NCBI GenBank assembly: GCA_951217055.1
Contig: OX578280.1
Location: 10,976,271-11,040,270 of the forward strand
Direction: 5' to 3'
DNA: 64,000 nucleotides
From: Gerris lacustris
Taxonomy: Eukaryota; Arthropoda; Insecta; Hemiptera; Gerridae
This document shows, piece after piece, positions 47,740 to 59,581 of the stretch. How positions within the stretch are numbered: position 1 is the stretch's first letter; each line of letters begins with the position of its first letter. A program made the translations under genes and the position numbers. A model generated the notes under the pieces. It worked only from the letters and a program-made list of their open reading frames with translations, ran no database searches and was not told the origin of the DNA.

Positions 47740-48895
47740 AGCACGTTAGTTTACAGAGGGAGGATAGTTACTCATTCATTACTCTTTAGTCAGGTTGAAT
47801 AGGGAGTAATGGAAAATAACTGTCATGATTCTCTCCAGTGTTACCCAAGATAATGCACAAGTAAGTGAGGTTGGTGATGGTGTTAAATACAAAATTTTAT
47901 TTATTAACTTTTGTTTAATATCTAAATTTATAATGTCATCTTCACAATGTAACCTCCACATCGGTTGTCATGGTGATTTATCATTCTTCAGTAAAACAAA
48001 CAAACAGGTTAAAGATGAAATCAAAATTTCTAAATGTAGACAAACTAATCCATATGTATTCATATTAGTTGGCAAAAATATACAGGTTGGCAATATATGT
48101 CTCAGCTACCAGCTGATTCTCGACTCTATTTTTTGTATTGAATTTCCAATAATTACTATCTTTAATTCAATTTTAACGTAATTTAACTTATTTAGTGAAT
48201 TGTTAATATTTTATTTAACTATTTTATTGATTTTTTTTGTTCAAAATAAATATAAAAATATTAGGACTTCTTTAGATTCTTACTCCCCAACGTTTTTTTA
48301 GATTATAAATGTCTTTGGCTAAATAACTATTAATACAAAGGGATGTTTAGTCCAATGTACTTTGGAACTCAGGAATATCACACTTATGTTTTTATAAGGG
48401 GATTAAGAGTCAAAAGAAGAACATTCCGTACACCTTCTTTTGATTGTTACTCCCTGCTGTTTTTTTTAGATTATAAATGTCTTTGGCTAAATAACTATTA
48501 AGACAAAGGGATGTTTAGTCCAATGTACTTTGGAACTCAGGAATATCACACTTATGTTTTTATAAGGGGATTAAGAGTCAAAAGAAGAACATTCCGTACA
48601 CCTTCTTTTGATTGTTACTCCCTGCTGTTTTTTTTATAAGGGGAGTAACAACCTAAAGAAATGCCAAAATATTTAGTTTTTTTTTAATAAAATAATTAAA
48701 AATCTTCTGTAGATAAAATCTTGCAACGTACGTCGGGAGTAAATATCAATTGTACCCTTCGCTTTGCCTCTGGAGTTAACATGGTGGTTCCCTCGGCTTC
48801 ACCTCAGGAACCAACTTCATCCCTCAGGTTACAATGAATTATGTTATGTCACTCTCTTGGTGCATAAATAACTACATATTACGTTAAAAACCTAG
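47740..48895 (-). repeat. Repeat D, reversed copy with nested MITE
   Basis: Inverse of 24040-24850; interrupted by the MITE 48263-48665. Confidence 0.6.
48263..48665. mobile_element. MITE family GGTACTTC with internal 168-bp tandem duplication
   Basis: Flanked by AAAATATT on both sides (48255-48262, 48666-48673). GATTATAAATGTCTTTGGCT occurs at 48301 and 48469, a 168-bp direct duplication of nearly identical copies. Without it the length is 235 bp, equal to the copy at 52204. Confidence 0.85.
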
Positions 48896-49473
48896 ATTAT
48901 TACGATTGTCTACGTACTAGAATAAGTCTGACCTACATAATAAGTCTTATAAATGATTATGTTATTTTAAATGCTATATTTGACAAGATAACATGGTTAA
49001 AACTATAAACTATAATCAAAAATCTTCTACGCTACTAATAATAACAATGGATGTGGAAGTAGAGGAGGGTAAACTTGGAAAGGGCTCTAAGACATATCCT
49101 TTGTAGAAGAATTGCAGTCCCCTCTTCCTGGTAAAAGTTTTCTGAAACTTCTAAGCCATTTAACGTTGAGAATATAGGTCCCCTCTCTCTTGACCATGGC
49201 AAGGTCTCGAATAAACACGTAGGATATTTGATTAACTGTCAGGGGGAGATCCACTTTAATTGGAGACAGACAGGAGGGTCATCCACCCCCCTGTTTCAGC
49301 CTATGATACTATTATTACATTACCTTCCACTCTAATTGCTTTAAATCTCATTCAAGCCTCGTTTACACGGTGATCATTCTCTCACGATAGAACTATTATG
49401 TCAGTTAAGATCACAGAACTATCGCGAAGGGGGACGGTCTACACGGTGAGAGTAAGCAGTTGTCTTGTACTCT

Positions 49474-50232
49474 TAAGGCCCGTTTACACGGTGATAGTTC
49501 TTCCACGATAGAACTATCATGTCAGTCTACGTCATACAACTATCGCCTAGGTGTGCAGTCTACACGCAGTGGCGTAACTATGGGCCCGCATTGCGGGGGG
49601 GCCCCCAGTGCCAGGGGGCCCCCAAATCCAGAAATAACTAGTATTGTACCAACCTCGAGGGGGCCCCCAATCCTGAATGCAAGAGGTTTTTTTTTTTTTT
49701 GCACATCGATTTTCTTTGGCGAGGGGCCCCCAAAAATTTCTTGCGGGAGGGCCCCCAATGGTCTAGCTACGCCACTGTCTACACGGTGAGAGTTAAAATA
49801 CGTCAAAACTTGTTGTCTTGCACTCAATGTTACAACCATATCCTACATTTTTGACTTGGATACGGAAATAAAGCATTAAATATATTATAATGTGAAATTA
49901 TAACACACTTACAGCAAAAGAAATATTCATATTGTCGAAAAAAAAAAAAAAAAAATCTGATATCTAATTTGAAGCAAGCTATCATATTTGTTGCCTTAAA
50001 ATCTGTTATCACGTGATAAAAAAAGTATAAGCCAATTAGCATCCAGTACCCTAGCGTGGTAGTTCTTTATATCTGCCGCGTGAGTACTCTGACTGCTGTG
50101 AAAGAACACTCAACTATCTCGTCAGACGAGATAGTGTGATGGCAGATAGTTCTATCGCGACAAAATCTATCACGTAGTCTACACGGTGATAGTCTACTAT
50201 CACGCCAACTATCACCGTGTAAACAGGCCTTA
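49474..50232. mobile_element. MITE with AAGGCCCGTTTACACGG ends
   Basis: AAGGCCCGTTTACACGGTGA at the left, inverse at 50210-50231. The inner CTACACGGTGAGAG and GACGAGATAGTGTGATGG modules recur at 53290-53400 (partial copy). A second left-end-like stretch lies at 49357-49460. Interrupted by the hAT MITE at 49567. Confidence 0.7.
49567..49777. mobile_element. hAT MITE, CAGTGGCG family, exact 8-bp duplication
   Basis: CAGTGGCGTAACTATGGG and inverse TAGCTACGCCACTG; TCTACACG on both sides (49559-49566, 49778-49785). 211 bp, G/C-run rich. Confidence 0.93.
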
Positions 50233-50298
50233 TTATATTGATATCCATCTTTTATTGATATCCATATCCAACATAAGTCTGGCTCGGATACAAAAATG

Positions 50299-51831
50299 CA
50301 GTGGCGCACCCAGGATTTATTTTTGGGAGGGGCACAGATTAAAAAAAATAAGGGGGGGGGATGTAATGTGGGCTTAGCATAATCACGGACAATCAACCAG
50401 TCTGGTTTTCTTTGTTCTTAAATTACTTCATATCAAGGGCGGATCCAGCTAATTTTAAAGGGGGGCTGGGCTCCCTTTTAGGGGAGTCCGGGGGTCCTCC
50501 CCCGGGAAAATTTTTATAGTGTACGTTACTTGAAAACGTGTTTTTAGCCTATTCTAAGAGCATCTAAAATGTTATTATATACAAATAAATATAAGTTTTT
50601 TATGGACGGATGACATGAAGACCGGGGTGTTTTATTTAAACAAAATTATATACATACTACTAATATTTTATTATTAAAAGTTTTACATTAGGTATATAAT
50701 AGATTAATGTTTTATTTTAGTAGCCAGAAAAATAAATTGGTACATTTTAAAAATATTTTAGTTATGTGAATTAACAAAAAAAAAAAAAAAAAAAAATACG
50801 CACGCCAAATGTTTTGAGTTTAACAGAAATTAGCTGATAGTATTAGGTTAAAAATAAACATAGTAGGGTATATAATAGTCCAGTCAATAAGTACAAAAAA
50901 TAGTCTTCCTTGCGATAGGTCGGATATATCTGCAATTTTTAAAATCTTATTCTAGAATTTAACCCGTTTTCAAATTCATTAATATTAATTATTCGATAAT
51001 TAAAAACTATTCTAATGACTCCTACTAACTATTTTAATTAAATTTAATAAATATATTAAAGTAAAACTTTAGATTAAAATAAAAACCCTTAAAACAAGAA
51101 AAAATTAATTAAAAACTTGATTAAAAAATGTTATATTGTAACCTTTCATTCAAAATAAACAATGGATAATAGTCGGAAAGAAATTCGTCCCACTAAAAAG
51201 TTCTGATCATGCGCAGTCGTAATTTTATGCAGATTTTTCCAAGTTCAATAGGCGACACTTTTTTACCCAGGAACTGCATCCCTATTTTATAGATCCTTAA
51301 CCTAAACGGGTTGATAACTAAACTTACTTCTATTCTTTTTAAACACCGAAAAAAATATGTTGGGCAAAACTAGGTAGATTATTACTTATTTATTAAGTGA
51401 TACTGACTTATTTAAAATACTTAATTATTTGCATACTTAAATTTTAAGTCTATGGCTTTGGAGGAGGGGGGGGGGGGGCACGTTTTTTTAAACGCCAAAA
51501 AATATGTCGGGCTAAACTAGGTATATAATTACTTATTTATTATTTTTTTCACAATTACTTTAACAAGTGCTATGAAATTGCATACTTAAATTTTACGTCT
51601 TTGGTTTTTTTTTTTGGGGGGGGGGGGGGGGGGTACGTCTTTTTAAACACCAAAAAAAAAAATCAGGCTAAACTTGGTATATAATTACTTATTTATTTAT
51701 TTATTTATTTGACTATCACAAGACTATTACTGTAACACGTGCTGCGGAATTGCATACTTACATTTTAGGTCTGGCTTTGGGGGGGGGGGGGGGGCACGTG
51801 CCCCCCGTGCCCCCCCCTGGGTGCGCCACTG
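50299..51831. mobile_element. hAT-type element, CAGTGGCG family, 1.5 kb
   Basis: CAGTGGCGCACCCAGG and its exact inverse; CAAAAATG on both sides (50291-50298, 51832-51839). No transposase frame. Near the right end three diverged tandem blocks (TTACTTATTTATTA ... poly-G ... CACGTTTTTTTAA) end in poly-G runs (51468, 51616, 51780). Confidence 0.93.
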
Positions 51832-52203
51832 CAAAAATGGATCAATATATATCTACAACGCAAATATATTATAATGAGCTAACTTGTGCTAAGCTTCTTC
51901 TGTAAATGGCAACGAGCTTAATTAAATATTTAGAAAAAAAAGTAAAATAATTTAGATATCTATATTTAGATAAGTTATTATACCTATTTGAAGACCAACA
52001 AATCAAAACAATAATTTATTCTTATTGGAATAATTGTGGTTGTCTTAGCTTAGCAAAACAAATCATTTCGAGGTGCGCCATCGCCGTCGTCGGGACACTA
52101 GACGATTATATGTAAGTAGTAAACCAGAATATTTAGATTGTATAGTAAAAAACAAAATCTTATATAAAATATGAATCAATCTATCATATTTCTTGCCTTT
52201 TTG

Positions 52204-52438
52204 GAACTTCTTTAGATTGTTACTCCCCTTATAAAGAAAACAGAGGGGAGTAACAATCTAAAGAAGGTGTACGGAATGTTCTTCTTTAGACTGTTACTCC
52301 CCTTATAAAAACAGAAGTGTGATATTCCTTTGTCCCAAAGTACATTGGGCTAAGCATCACTTTGGCTTAATAGTTATTTGGTTAAAGTCATTTATATTCT
52401 AAAAAACACATAGGGGAGTAACAATCTAAAGAAGTACC
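52204..52438. mobile_element. MITE family GGTACTTC, reference copy
   Basis: Left GGAACTTCTTTAGATTG (the first G may belong to the flank at 52203), right TCTAAAGAAGTACC. GCCTTTTT is duplicated (52195-52202, 52439-52446). Structure: a 60-bp inverted-repeat unit, linker GTGTACGGAATGTT, and a 150-bp inverted-repeat unit whose ends repeat the TIR, so each end occurs twice. Confidence 0.9.
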
Positions 52439-52746
52439 GCCTTTTTGATCTATTATCACGTAATATAAACAGGTCAAAAGTGTGTGCTAGTCAGCACACA
52501 GCAAGAGCCTGTAGTCAACACTGAATTGTTTTAAATTAGAATTTAATCTTTCCGTAGTAAGAATACTTCCTAAAACTTAAAAATTTGTATTGTTTAAGTA
52601 AGTATGAGCTTTTTAAAGTTGTAACAAGGCTACTTTGAACTTTACTATGGGTCTGATATTCTCAAAATACATAGACAAACTTCTGATAAAGTATTTTTGT
52701 GCCACTGAACAGGACTATAAACATATAAATACACTGAAAAAGGCAT

Positions 52747-52779
<33 letters not shown>

Positions 52780-53224
52780 GAAATTTCCAAAAAGTGGTAT
52801 CTTTACTTTTGGTCGAAGGATGTTCAGGAATTTTTGCACATAAGCTAGATAGAGGGGGGGGGGGCTTTTCACACCAACACATTGCTCGCCCTATCAAAAA
52901 TTATTTATTTTTGTAATCAGCTCGACGTAACCATTCATATGATACCCCACACGGTGGCCAAAAAAAGAAGATAATTTAACCCTTAAGTTTTTTTACCCTA
53001 ATTTTTTGAAAAATAATTTTTAAGTTACTATATTTTTAAAATTTAAAATGCGTGGGTAGGTACTATACACATATATGCCAAATTTCAAAATGATCGGACA
53101 CAAGGTGTAGCCGTGAGAGCAGACGACAGACGGACCGACAGACAGACACACGCAGGAAAATATAAGGGTCCTTGGTTTTGCCTACGGACCCTAATAAAAA
53201 GTACCTAAGTACAAATAAATAAAT

Positions 53225-53424
53225 AATAATCTAGTCTAGGGTTAGCATCCAGAATCTGGCGTAATAGTTCTTGTCTTGTATCTACCCATAACTACCTCGT
53301 CAGACGAGATAGTGTGATGGTTGACAGTTTTATCACGACAAAATGTATCACGTGATTGTGATCTACACGGTGATACTTGCGACCACGACCACAATCACAA
53401 TTATCACCGTGTAATTGGGGCTTT
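53225..53424. repeat. Partial copy of the 49474-50232 MITE
   Basis: CGTCAGACGAGATAGTGTGA and ATCTACACGGTGATA match that element; ends ATCACCGTGTAATTGGGGCT. Confidence 0.65.
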
Positions 53425-54175
53425 AGATGTTACATGTTACTATCGCAAGTGCTAATACTTCTTAAGCAGTTCTGTTTCTTTACCAGCTTGAATTAATCGC
53501 TATAAAAATTAAAAATGAGTAATTGAATAACACATACGTAAAGTAAATATACAATTTACAACTGCATACTCCAAGAATTCATCGCTTGAGCTTTGGATTT
53601 TTTTATAATTGAACGAGCGTAATGAGTTCTTCATTTCAGTGTGAGCTCATTTTCAGTGTTCGCTTCATTTGTTCTTTAAAAGGTTTTTCTAACAATAAGT
53701 GGAGTAAAATTGATGGATATGAAGGATATTCCGGCACACAGGAGCATATCTTTACAGTTTTTGGAAATCCCACACTATAATTTCACTAAATTTCACACTA
53801 TATAAGATGGCGGCTAATTTGGCCGAAGACTATAAACAAAAAGTTTTTGAAGTGAAACTTCTTTAGGCGCTGTAGAGTAAATTGGCTTGGATGGAACGAA
53901 ATTGCATGTAACTAAGTTTGCGATTCGAGACTCGTCTAAGTGAAAGATTTTTTATAGGTAAATCAACTGCTGTTCCACAATATATACAAATTCCACATAA
54001 CCATTTCTTAATCCTGAAATAATAAAATCATAAACAAATGCAAAGAGAGCAATGCATAAAATCAACAGTTTCTAGAACTTAAGTTTCATTTCTAATCCGT
54101 AAGAGTTTCACAAATATTTCTTTTAGTAATTAATGGTATTTTTTATATCGAGTTAAATGTCTTGAAGAGAAGGAA
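53425..54175. other. Nothing recognised
   Basis: AT-rich, no exon or element ends. Confidence 0.4.
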
Positions 54176-54722
54176 AAAAATCGGTCCGAGACAACTCAGA
54201 CAAACTTTCTCATTTAAAAGTTCATAAATTCTTAGCCCAGTGTTACCTAATTATTAGTTTTGCATGTACATTTAATTATTATTGAACATTTCATGAATAT
54301 TTATCATAAAAATAATTTCCCCTGTGCGGGAAATCGAACCCGGGCACTCTCCGTCCATGTTTTAAAGTATTTTCTCAGGAACTAGATTTTTCCCGTGAAA
54401 ACGGCTTATATCGTTAGATTCGTATTTAAATGGACTACATTTTAGAATTTTATAATCAAAACCGTCGGAAATGTTTTCGAGAAATACATTTTTTTTTTTT
54501 TCAGTTTTTTGGGGTAGCACCCCCAAATTTGGAGCTAAAATTAATTTCTCGATTTCGCCTCGGGGTATGATTTTTCTGAACATGTATGCCAAATTTCGTG
54601 AAAATCTGCCAAGTAGTTAAGGCTCCAGGAGTCTGTACAGACGACAGACAGACATTATTTAAAAACCACTTTTTTGGACTCAGGGGACCTCCTAACGTGT
54701 AAATCCATCAAAATGGAATTTT
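54176..54722 (+). repeat. Repeat family C (copy 2)
   Basis: ATCGGTCCGAGACAACTCAG to GTAAATCCATCAAAA. B-box on minus (CGGGTTCGATTTCCC). Ends with CAGACGACAGACAGACA and TTTTTTGGACTCAGGGG. Confidence 0.75.
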
Positions 54723-55052
54723 TGTGCTTTATAACCATTTTTACAAAATTTGCAACAAAAAAAAATAAATGGTTGGATATAGCATGTCTCATACCATTTT
54801 AAATATCTTTTCAGGTAGATTAAGATTATGTACATTTTTCCCGCACAATTTCTGGCAGCCATATTGAAAACAAATATGGCTAATTTAAGTGCATTTCATT
54901 TTAACCCGAGTTCTTTTTGAACCGTATCACTAAGTAAATAATACAAATATGTAGTTATTAGAGAATATGGGGCCTTCATAGCAGCTGAGCGGTGAAGGTT
55001 TAATCTATCTTAATGAACCTAAGATTTGGACACTTGGATCGACTTGGGACTT

Positions 55053-55231
55053 TATATTACATTATATTATACTTTATATTATTTTATTACTTTATATTAT
55101 ATTTATTATTATTTAATAATTATTTTATTATTATTATTTTTTTATTATAATTATTATTATTATTATTATTATTATTTATTTATTATAATTATTTTATTAT
55201 TATTTTATTACTTTATATTATATTTATTAGG
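55053..55231. repeat. (TTA)n-like microsatellite
   Basis: Irregular TTA/ATT trinucleotide tract. Confidence 0.9.
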
Positions 55232-55527
55232 AGAAGTATAAAAAGCCTTAGACCGACATTACAAAGGAGTTCAATATTTAAAAGCTTAAAAATATGAGGT
55301 TTTTTTTCGATTTTTGTAAATTTTAGCAATTTTCAAAGTTCTGTATAGAACCGGTAGAAATACTTTCGAATAGTGCATTTGAAAGGAAATTTTGTGCTCT
55401 ATAATTTAAAATTGAACTATTTTGTCGACAGGAGCAAAAGTTTTCAAGTTATAAACGAAAAACGGAAAAAAATACAAAACAAATTCGTGGTTTTTAGCCC
55501 AATCACATCAATAATTCGCAAGCCCAA

Positions 55528-55695
55528 ACGTTGAGGATGTCTGTTTGTGGCTTAGATTTGGGCACACCGTGTTTTTCCCTCGGACAATTATACGTGGCAT
55601 GTTCTCGCGTGGGTAAACCATCCAGTTTGTTTGTGTTGGCTAAAGATAGACTAACCAAAAATATCGTATTGCACTTAGAGATTGATATTGTTTGT
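55528..55695 (+). pseudogene. Helitron helicase C-terminal relic
   Basis: Reads LRMSVCGLDLGTPCFSLGQL and then YVACSRVGKPSSLFVLAKDR, TKNIV. This is the end of the PIF1-like helicase of Helitron RepHel proteins (usual wording 'TPCFSHGQLYVACSRVG'). The rest of the protein is absent. A Helitron 3' end lies downstream on the same strand at 56762. Confidence 0.85.
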
Positions 55696-55937
55696 TTTTT
55701 TTTAATTGTCATAATTAGTGATAGCAAATATGGATAACATTTTTTAATGTATATACCTATATAACTTTTAAGAGATTTAATTGTTTAAATATATTACTTT
55801 AAGTTAATAAAGTACAATGGATTAAAAAAATGAATGGTTAGTGTTTTGTTATTTTGACAGGCCGTCATCGTCCACAGCGCTCCATTCCTCTTTCAGTCAT
55901 AGACCACATCCCCACACACTTACAATAAGTTAGTTAT

Positions 55938-56695
55938 TACTTTTCCTCACTACTAATAGTAGGAAAAGTATTGTTTTCACCAACAAATTTTTTGTCGAGA
56001 TTTCAACGGAATTATCCGTTTTGTGTGTTTTTTTAAGACCTCCTTAGTGAATTCAGCATGACGTATGTATGTGTGTTATCATCGTAGCGCCCAAGGTATT
56101 TAACTTGGCAGAAAAATCAGTCATAACCTGTAGTTGTGCCGCTCGGAAAATCAACTTTTTCCGCCATCTTGAACCCAGTTTGATGAGTCAACAAAATTTT
56201 TAAAAAAATCGTAATAAATCGAAAATGGTCCTGATCGAGTTGAAATTTGGCTCGAATGTACCTCTCTGTATGACAAACAAGCCCACTAAATTTCATTTTG
56301 ATTTTGACGGTTAATAATACTGAAAGTATAAATAGGTTTTTGACACATAGCATATCGTTGGAACCGGAAAACATTAAGGAACAAATATAAAAAAAACCAA
56401 TGAAATTCCATTAATTAGTTTAAAAGTTATAAGCGAATATAATTATTTATTAGTGCGATAATTTTGATGACGTCAAAGTTTGTTTATATCTGTCAAAATA
56501 CCGCCTAACTTCAAATAATTAAATAAAATATATAGGTATTAAAAATAAGGTTTCTTTTGAAAAATGATGATAAATCAGTTAGTTCAGAACGGTCACCCAT
56601 CCAAGTACTGACCACGTCCAATGCTGCTTCCACTTTAGTGGCCTCTGAAGTGAGGAAAAGTTCCGAGGTACCCTGTACCCGATTTTTTTTTAATT
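55938..56695 (-). mobile_element. 5S-rRNA-like SINE (copy 2)
   Basis: Minus strand: GGGTACAGGGTACCTCGG, then AGCAGCATTGGACGTGGTCA and GTACTTGGATGGGTGACCG (56590-56628), aligning with the 5S rRNA internal promoter. Body and end GAGGAAAAGTAATAA match copy 1; about 270 bp extra at 56290-56560. Confidence 0.7.
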
Positions 56696-56739
56696 AACTA
56701 GGTACCAAAATATTCACTAGAAATAATTTATAAGGCAAA

Positions 56740-56762
56740 ACAAAGTTTGCCGGGTCAGCTAG
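56740..56762 (+). mobile_element. Helitron 3' terminus
   Basis: AAGTTTGCCGGGTCAG then CTAG and a host T, typical of insect Helitron 3' ends. With the helicase relic at 55528 it suggests one old Helitron into which the 5S-like SINE inserted. Confidence 0.6.
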
Positions 56763-57659
56763 TATTTAAATATATTTAATAACACATTAATTTCTTTGTA
56801 TAATTAAAAGATTTTTAATTCTATATTATCACTCTGTACATAAAAAAAAGGTTTTTTGAAGTTTATCGAAGCGATTTTTTAATTAATTCACAATAAGTAA
56901 ACTTTAATAACTCTTGGGAGAAGCTGTAAAAGTTAGTTTATTAATTTGCTGAAATATTGCTTTTACTGCGTCGCAGTCACAAACCAGGTTTTACTGCATG
57001 TAACTAATGCTGAACCATTTCCACAAACTTTAGGACCTTTTCTACTCCCAATTCATTTACTTTCTTTTACAGTTTAGGAAATCAATAAATGAATATATAA
57101 AAAAAAATCTTTATTCTCCAACCTAATCCAATAAAGGATTCTTTTATTAATGCTTTTTAATTATTCTGTAATAATTATTTGCCTTAAAACCCAAAAGACG
57201 AGGAACAAGACTAGAAGACATTTCCCATTTTATGATCTACACCTAATCCTGTTATTTTATAAGTTTATTAAAAAGTGTTCTTCATTAATAAATAATTACA
57301 AGATAAAAAGAACTTTTTATTTACTACTTTTTAAATTTTCTGTCATAAATCATGAATTTGAAACCCGTCAAAATGAAGATTATAAATATGGATATGTCAA
57401 AACAAATAAAATAACTTGTGGATTTTTTCCGAACTAACTTTCCATACATCAAAATTTGCTGAAAACGAATTAAATTCTGCTGAAATATGGCTAAAAGTAT
57501 TAAAATAATGCATTGTCATTGTGTTCTGAGCTGTTCTAAAAGTTTCAAATGTCTAGCTACTCGGGAAGTTAGTTAAAAATCGATTGCAAGATTTGTACTG
57601 GACAAACAAACAAACAAGAAAGCAAACTAATAAAAACGTAGTAAAAAAAGAATAACACG
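56763..57659. other. Nothing recognised
   Basis: AT-rich. The 95-codon frame at 57150-57437 has composition of random AT-rich DNA and no family resemblance. Confidence 0.4.
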
Positions 57660-58568
57660 CGAATCCCCTGAGTCCAAAAAAGGGGTTTTTAAAAAATGTC
57701 TGTTTGTGCAGACGTCTGGAGCCTAAACTACTGGGCCGATTTGTTGACATTTGGCATGAAGGTTAAGAAAAATCATACCACGATGCGAAATCCAGATATG
57801 AATTTTAACTTCAAATTTAGGGGTGCTAACCCTAAAAAAAACTTTATATCTATATATTTCCCGAAAACGGTTCCCACTATTTTTTATTAAAAAAAATATA
57901 GTCCTCCATTTAATTACGAATATTTGCCTTTTCCCCGGGAAAATATAGTGTCTGAGCTATTCAGTGGCGTATCCAGCGGCTAGGTCTGGAGGGGGCACAT
58001 TCAAAGTCAGTTTAGATTGGGGGGGGGGGGGGGGGATTTTGTAAACAAGAAAAATGTTCTACTTATTCATCAAAGCAGCCCCCCCCCCCCCCTCAAAAAA
58101 AAATCTAAAGTAACAATAACTGTGTTTAGAACGTATTCGTTAGAAAATGTTATGCTGATGCTTACTGCAGTACAATATCTTACTGTAAGTCATGGGCGTC
58201 GTCTGAAGTTAGTTATTGGGAGGGGGGGATCTATGGCGGGGGGTTCGGGGGTCCTCCCCCGGAAAATTTTGAAAATATGACCTCTCAAAACAACGCTTTT
58301 ATGCATTTCTGAGGTGAAATTGAATATGAGGGGAATGTAAAAATATGTATTAAAAAAAAACATACGGCGTATTTTTTACTCTCTCGGGTCTGGGCAGGGG
58401 GGGGGGGGGGGGGGCACGTGCCCCCTGTGCCCCCCTGGATACGCCACTGGAGCTATTAGTGAAAATAAATCTGTTTTTTTTTTTAAACAGATTTATTTTT
58501 CTGGTACCTGGGACCGAGATTATATGAGAAAGTTAGTCTGAGTTATCTCGGACCGATTTTTTGTCTTT
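57660..58568 (-). repeat. Repeat family C (copy 3, reversed, split by hAT MITE)
   Basis: Right end is the inverse of ATCGGTCCGAGA; left end CCCCTGAGTCCAAAAAA. The two halves are separated by the element 57962-58449. Confidence 0.7.
57962..58449. mobile_element. hAT MITE, CAGTGGCG family, exact 8-bp duplication
   Basis: CAGTGGCGTATCCAG and exact inverse; GAGCTATT on both sides (57954-57961, 58450-58457). The 3' part GGCACGTGCCCCC resembles that of 50299-51831. Contains poly-G/poly-C runs at 58019, 58080 and 58398. Confidence 0.93.
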
Positions 58569-59581
58569 AAAATATAAAATTACCTAAACTGAATAGCGTT
58601 TCAGACATCGGGGAACATGTTGGGTTTCCTGTCTGTCTTTAGGCCTACATTTTTACACACGCTCACATTTAGATACATTATAGTCCGATTTCGATCAAAT
58701 TTGGGTAGCATCAAAGTTAGCCCTCAGATTCAATTCAACCTGCGCACTTACCAACATTGCATCTTTTAGCTCAAGCTCTCTAACCTTTTTTGCTATTAAT
58801 ACTTACAATTTTAAAAATATTTATCCGATTTTAATGTAATTTATACAGTATGAGTGTTAGCAGAAAGAATGATACATATTAATTTCAACATTCTGCGCCA
58901 ATAGCTTCCTCTAGCGCACACACCAATTTATTAGTAATACTCATTATTTTAAATTTACCCATTGGCGCACCAATGGAGGGGGGGCTAAAGGGGCTAAGTC
59001 CACCCAAGTAAATATAAAGACAAGAAAATACTACGTTGCTAAAAAATGTTTACCTCCTTAAAAATTTTTTTTCCTCCTAGGAGGTAAACATTTTTTTTAT
59101 ATCCTAGTACTAGTTATCAAAAGTGCCGTTTTGAGCGCTCCAATCATGTAGACATGCTTCTTAGTACGATTAAAATCCACTAGATGTCAATGCGTTTTAT
59201 CTTTTTTTTATACTGCAACCTCTTTAAGGTTTATTTTTCTCAAAATCTTGATCATATTGATTAATATTTAATGTTTTTTTCATTGCCTGCTACCTCGGAA
59301 AAAATATAAGTATATTTTCACGGCTGTGAAAATAAATATAATTGCCGCGGTAAAAAAAAACACTCACTTCACAACCTTGTAATATAATATACTATTTTTA
59401 ATACTTACTGTTCATAAAACACATAAGAAAAAGAGGTGGCCCCCTCCTTCCAAAAAATAATCCTGACATTGCCACACTAAATGCACCTTACTAAATAAAT
59501 ACAATTCGTATATTTGCTTTATTCTTTCTTAATTGAATAGAGGAGGGAGTAGATAGATAAATTCGTACTTGTTGTTTTAAA
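58569..59581. other. Repeat fragments only
   Basis: Includes a diverged hAT-like stretch (58960-59000, GGCGCACCAATGGAGGGG) and a short inverted repeat GTTTACCTCCTAAAAA-like / AGGAGGTAAAC at 59048-59090. No gene seen. Confidence 0.4.

Noticed and set aside
47825..48181. 118-codon plus-strand ORF
   Set aside because: Falls in repeat D; the sister copy at 24040 does not keep a corresponding frame and no motif is visible.
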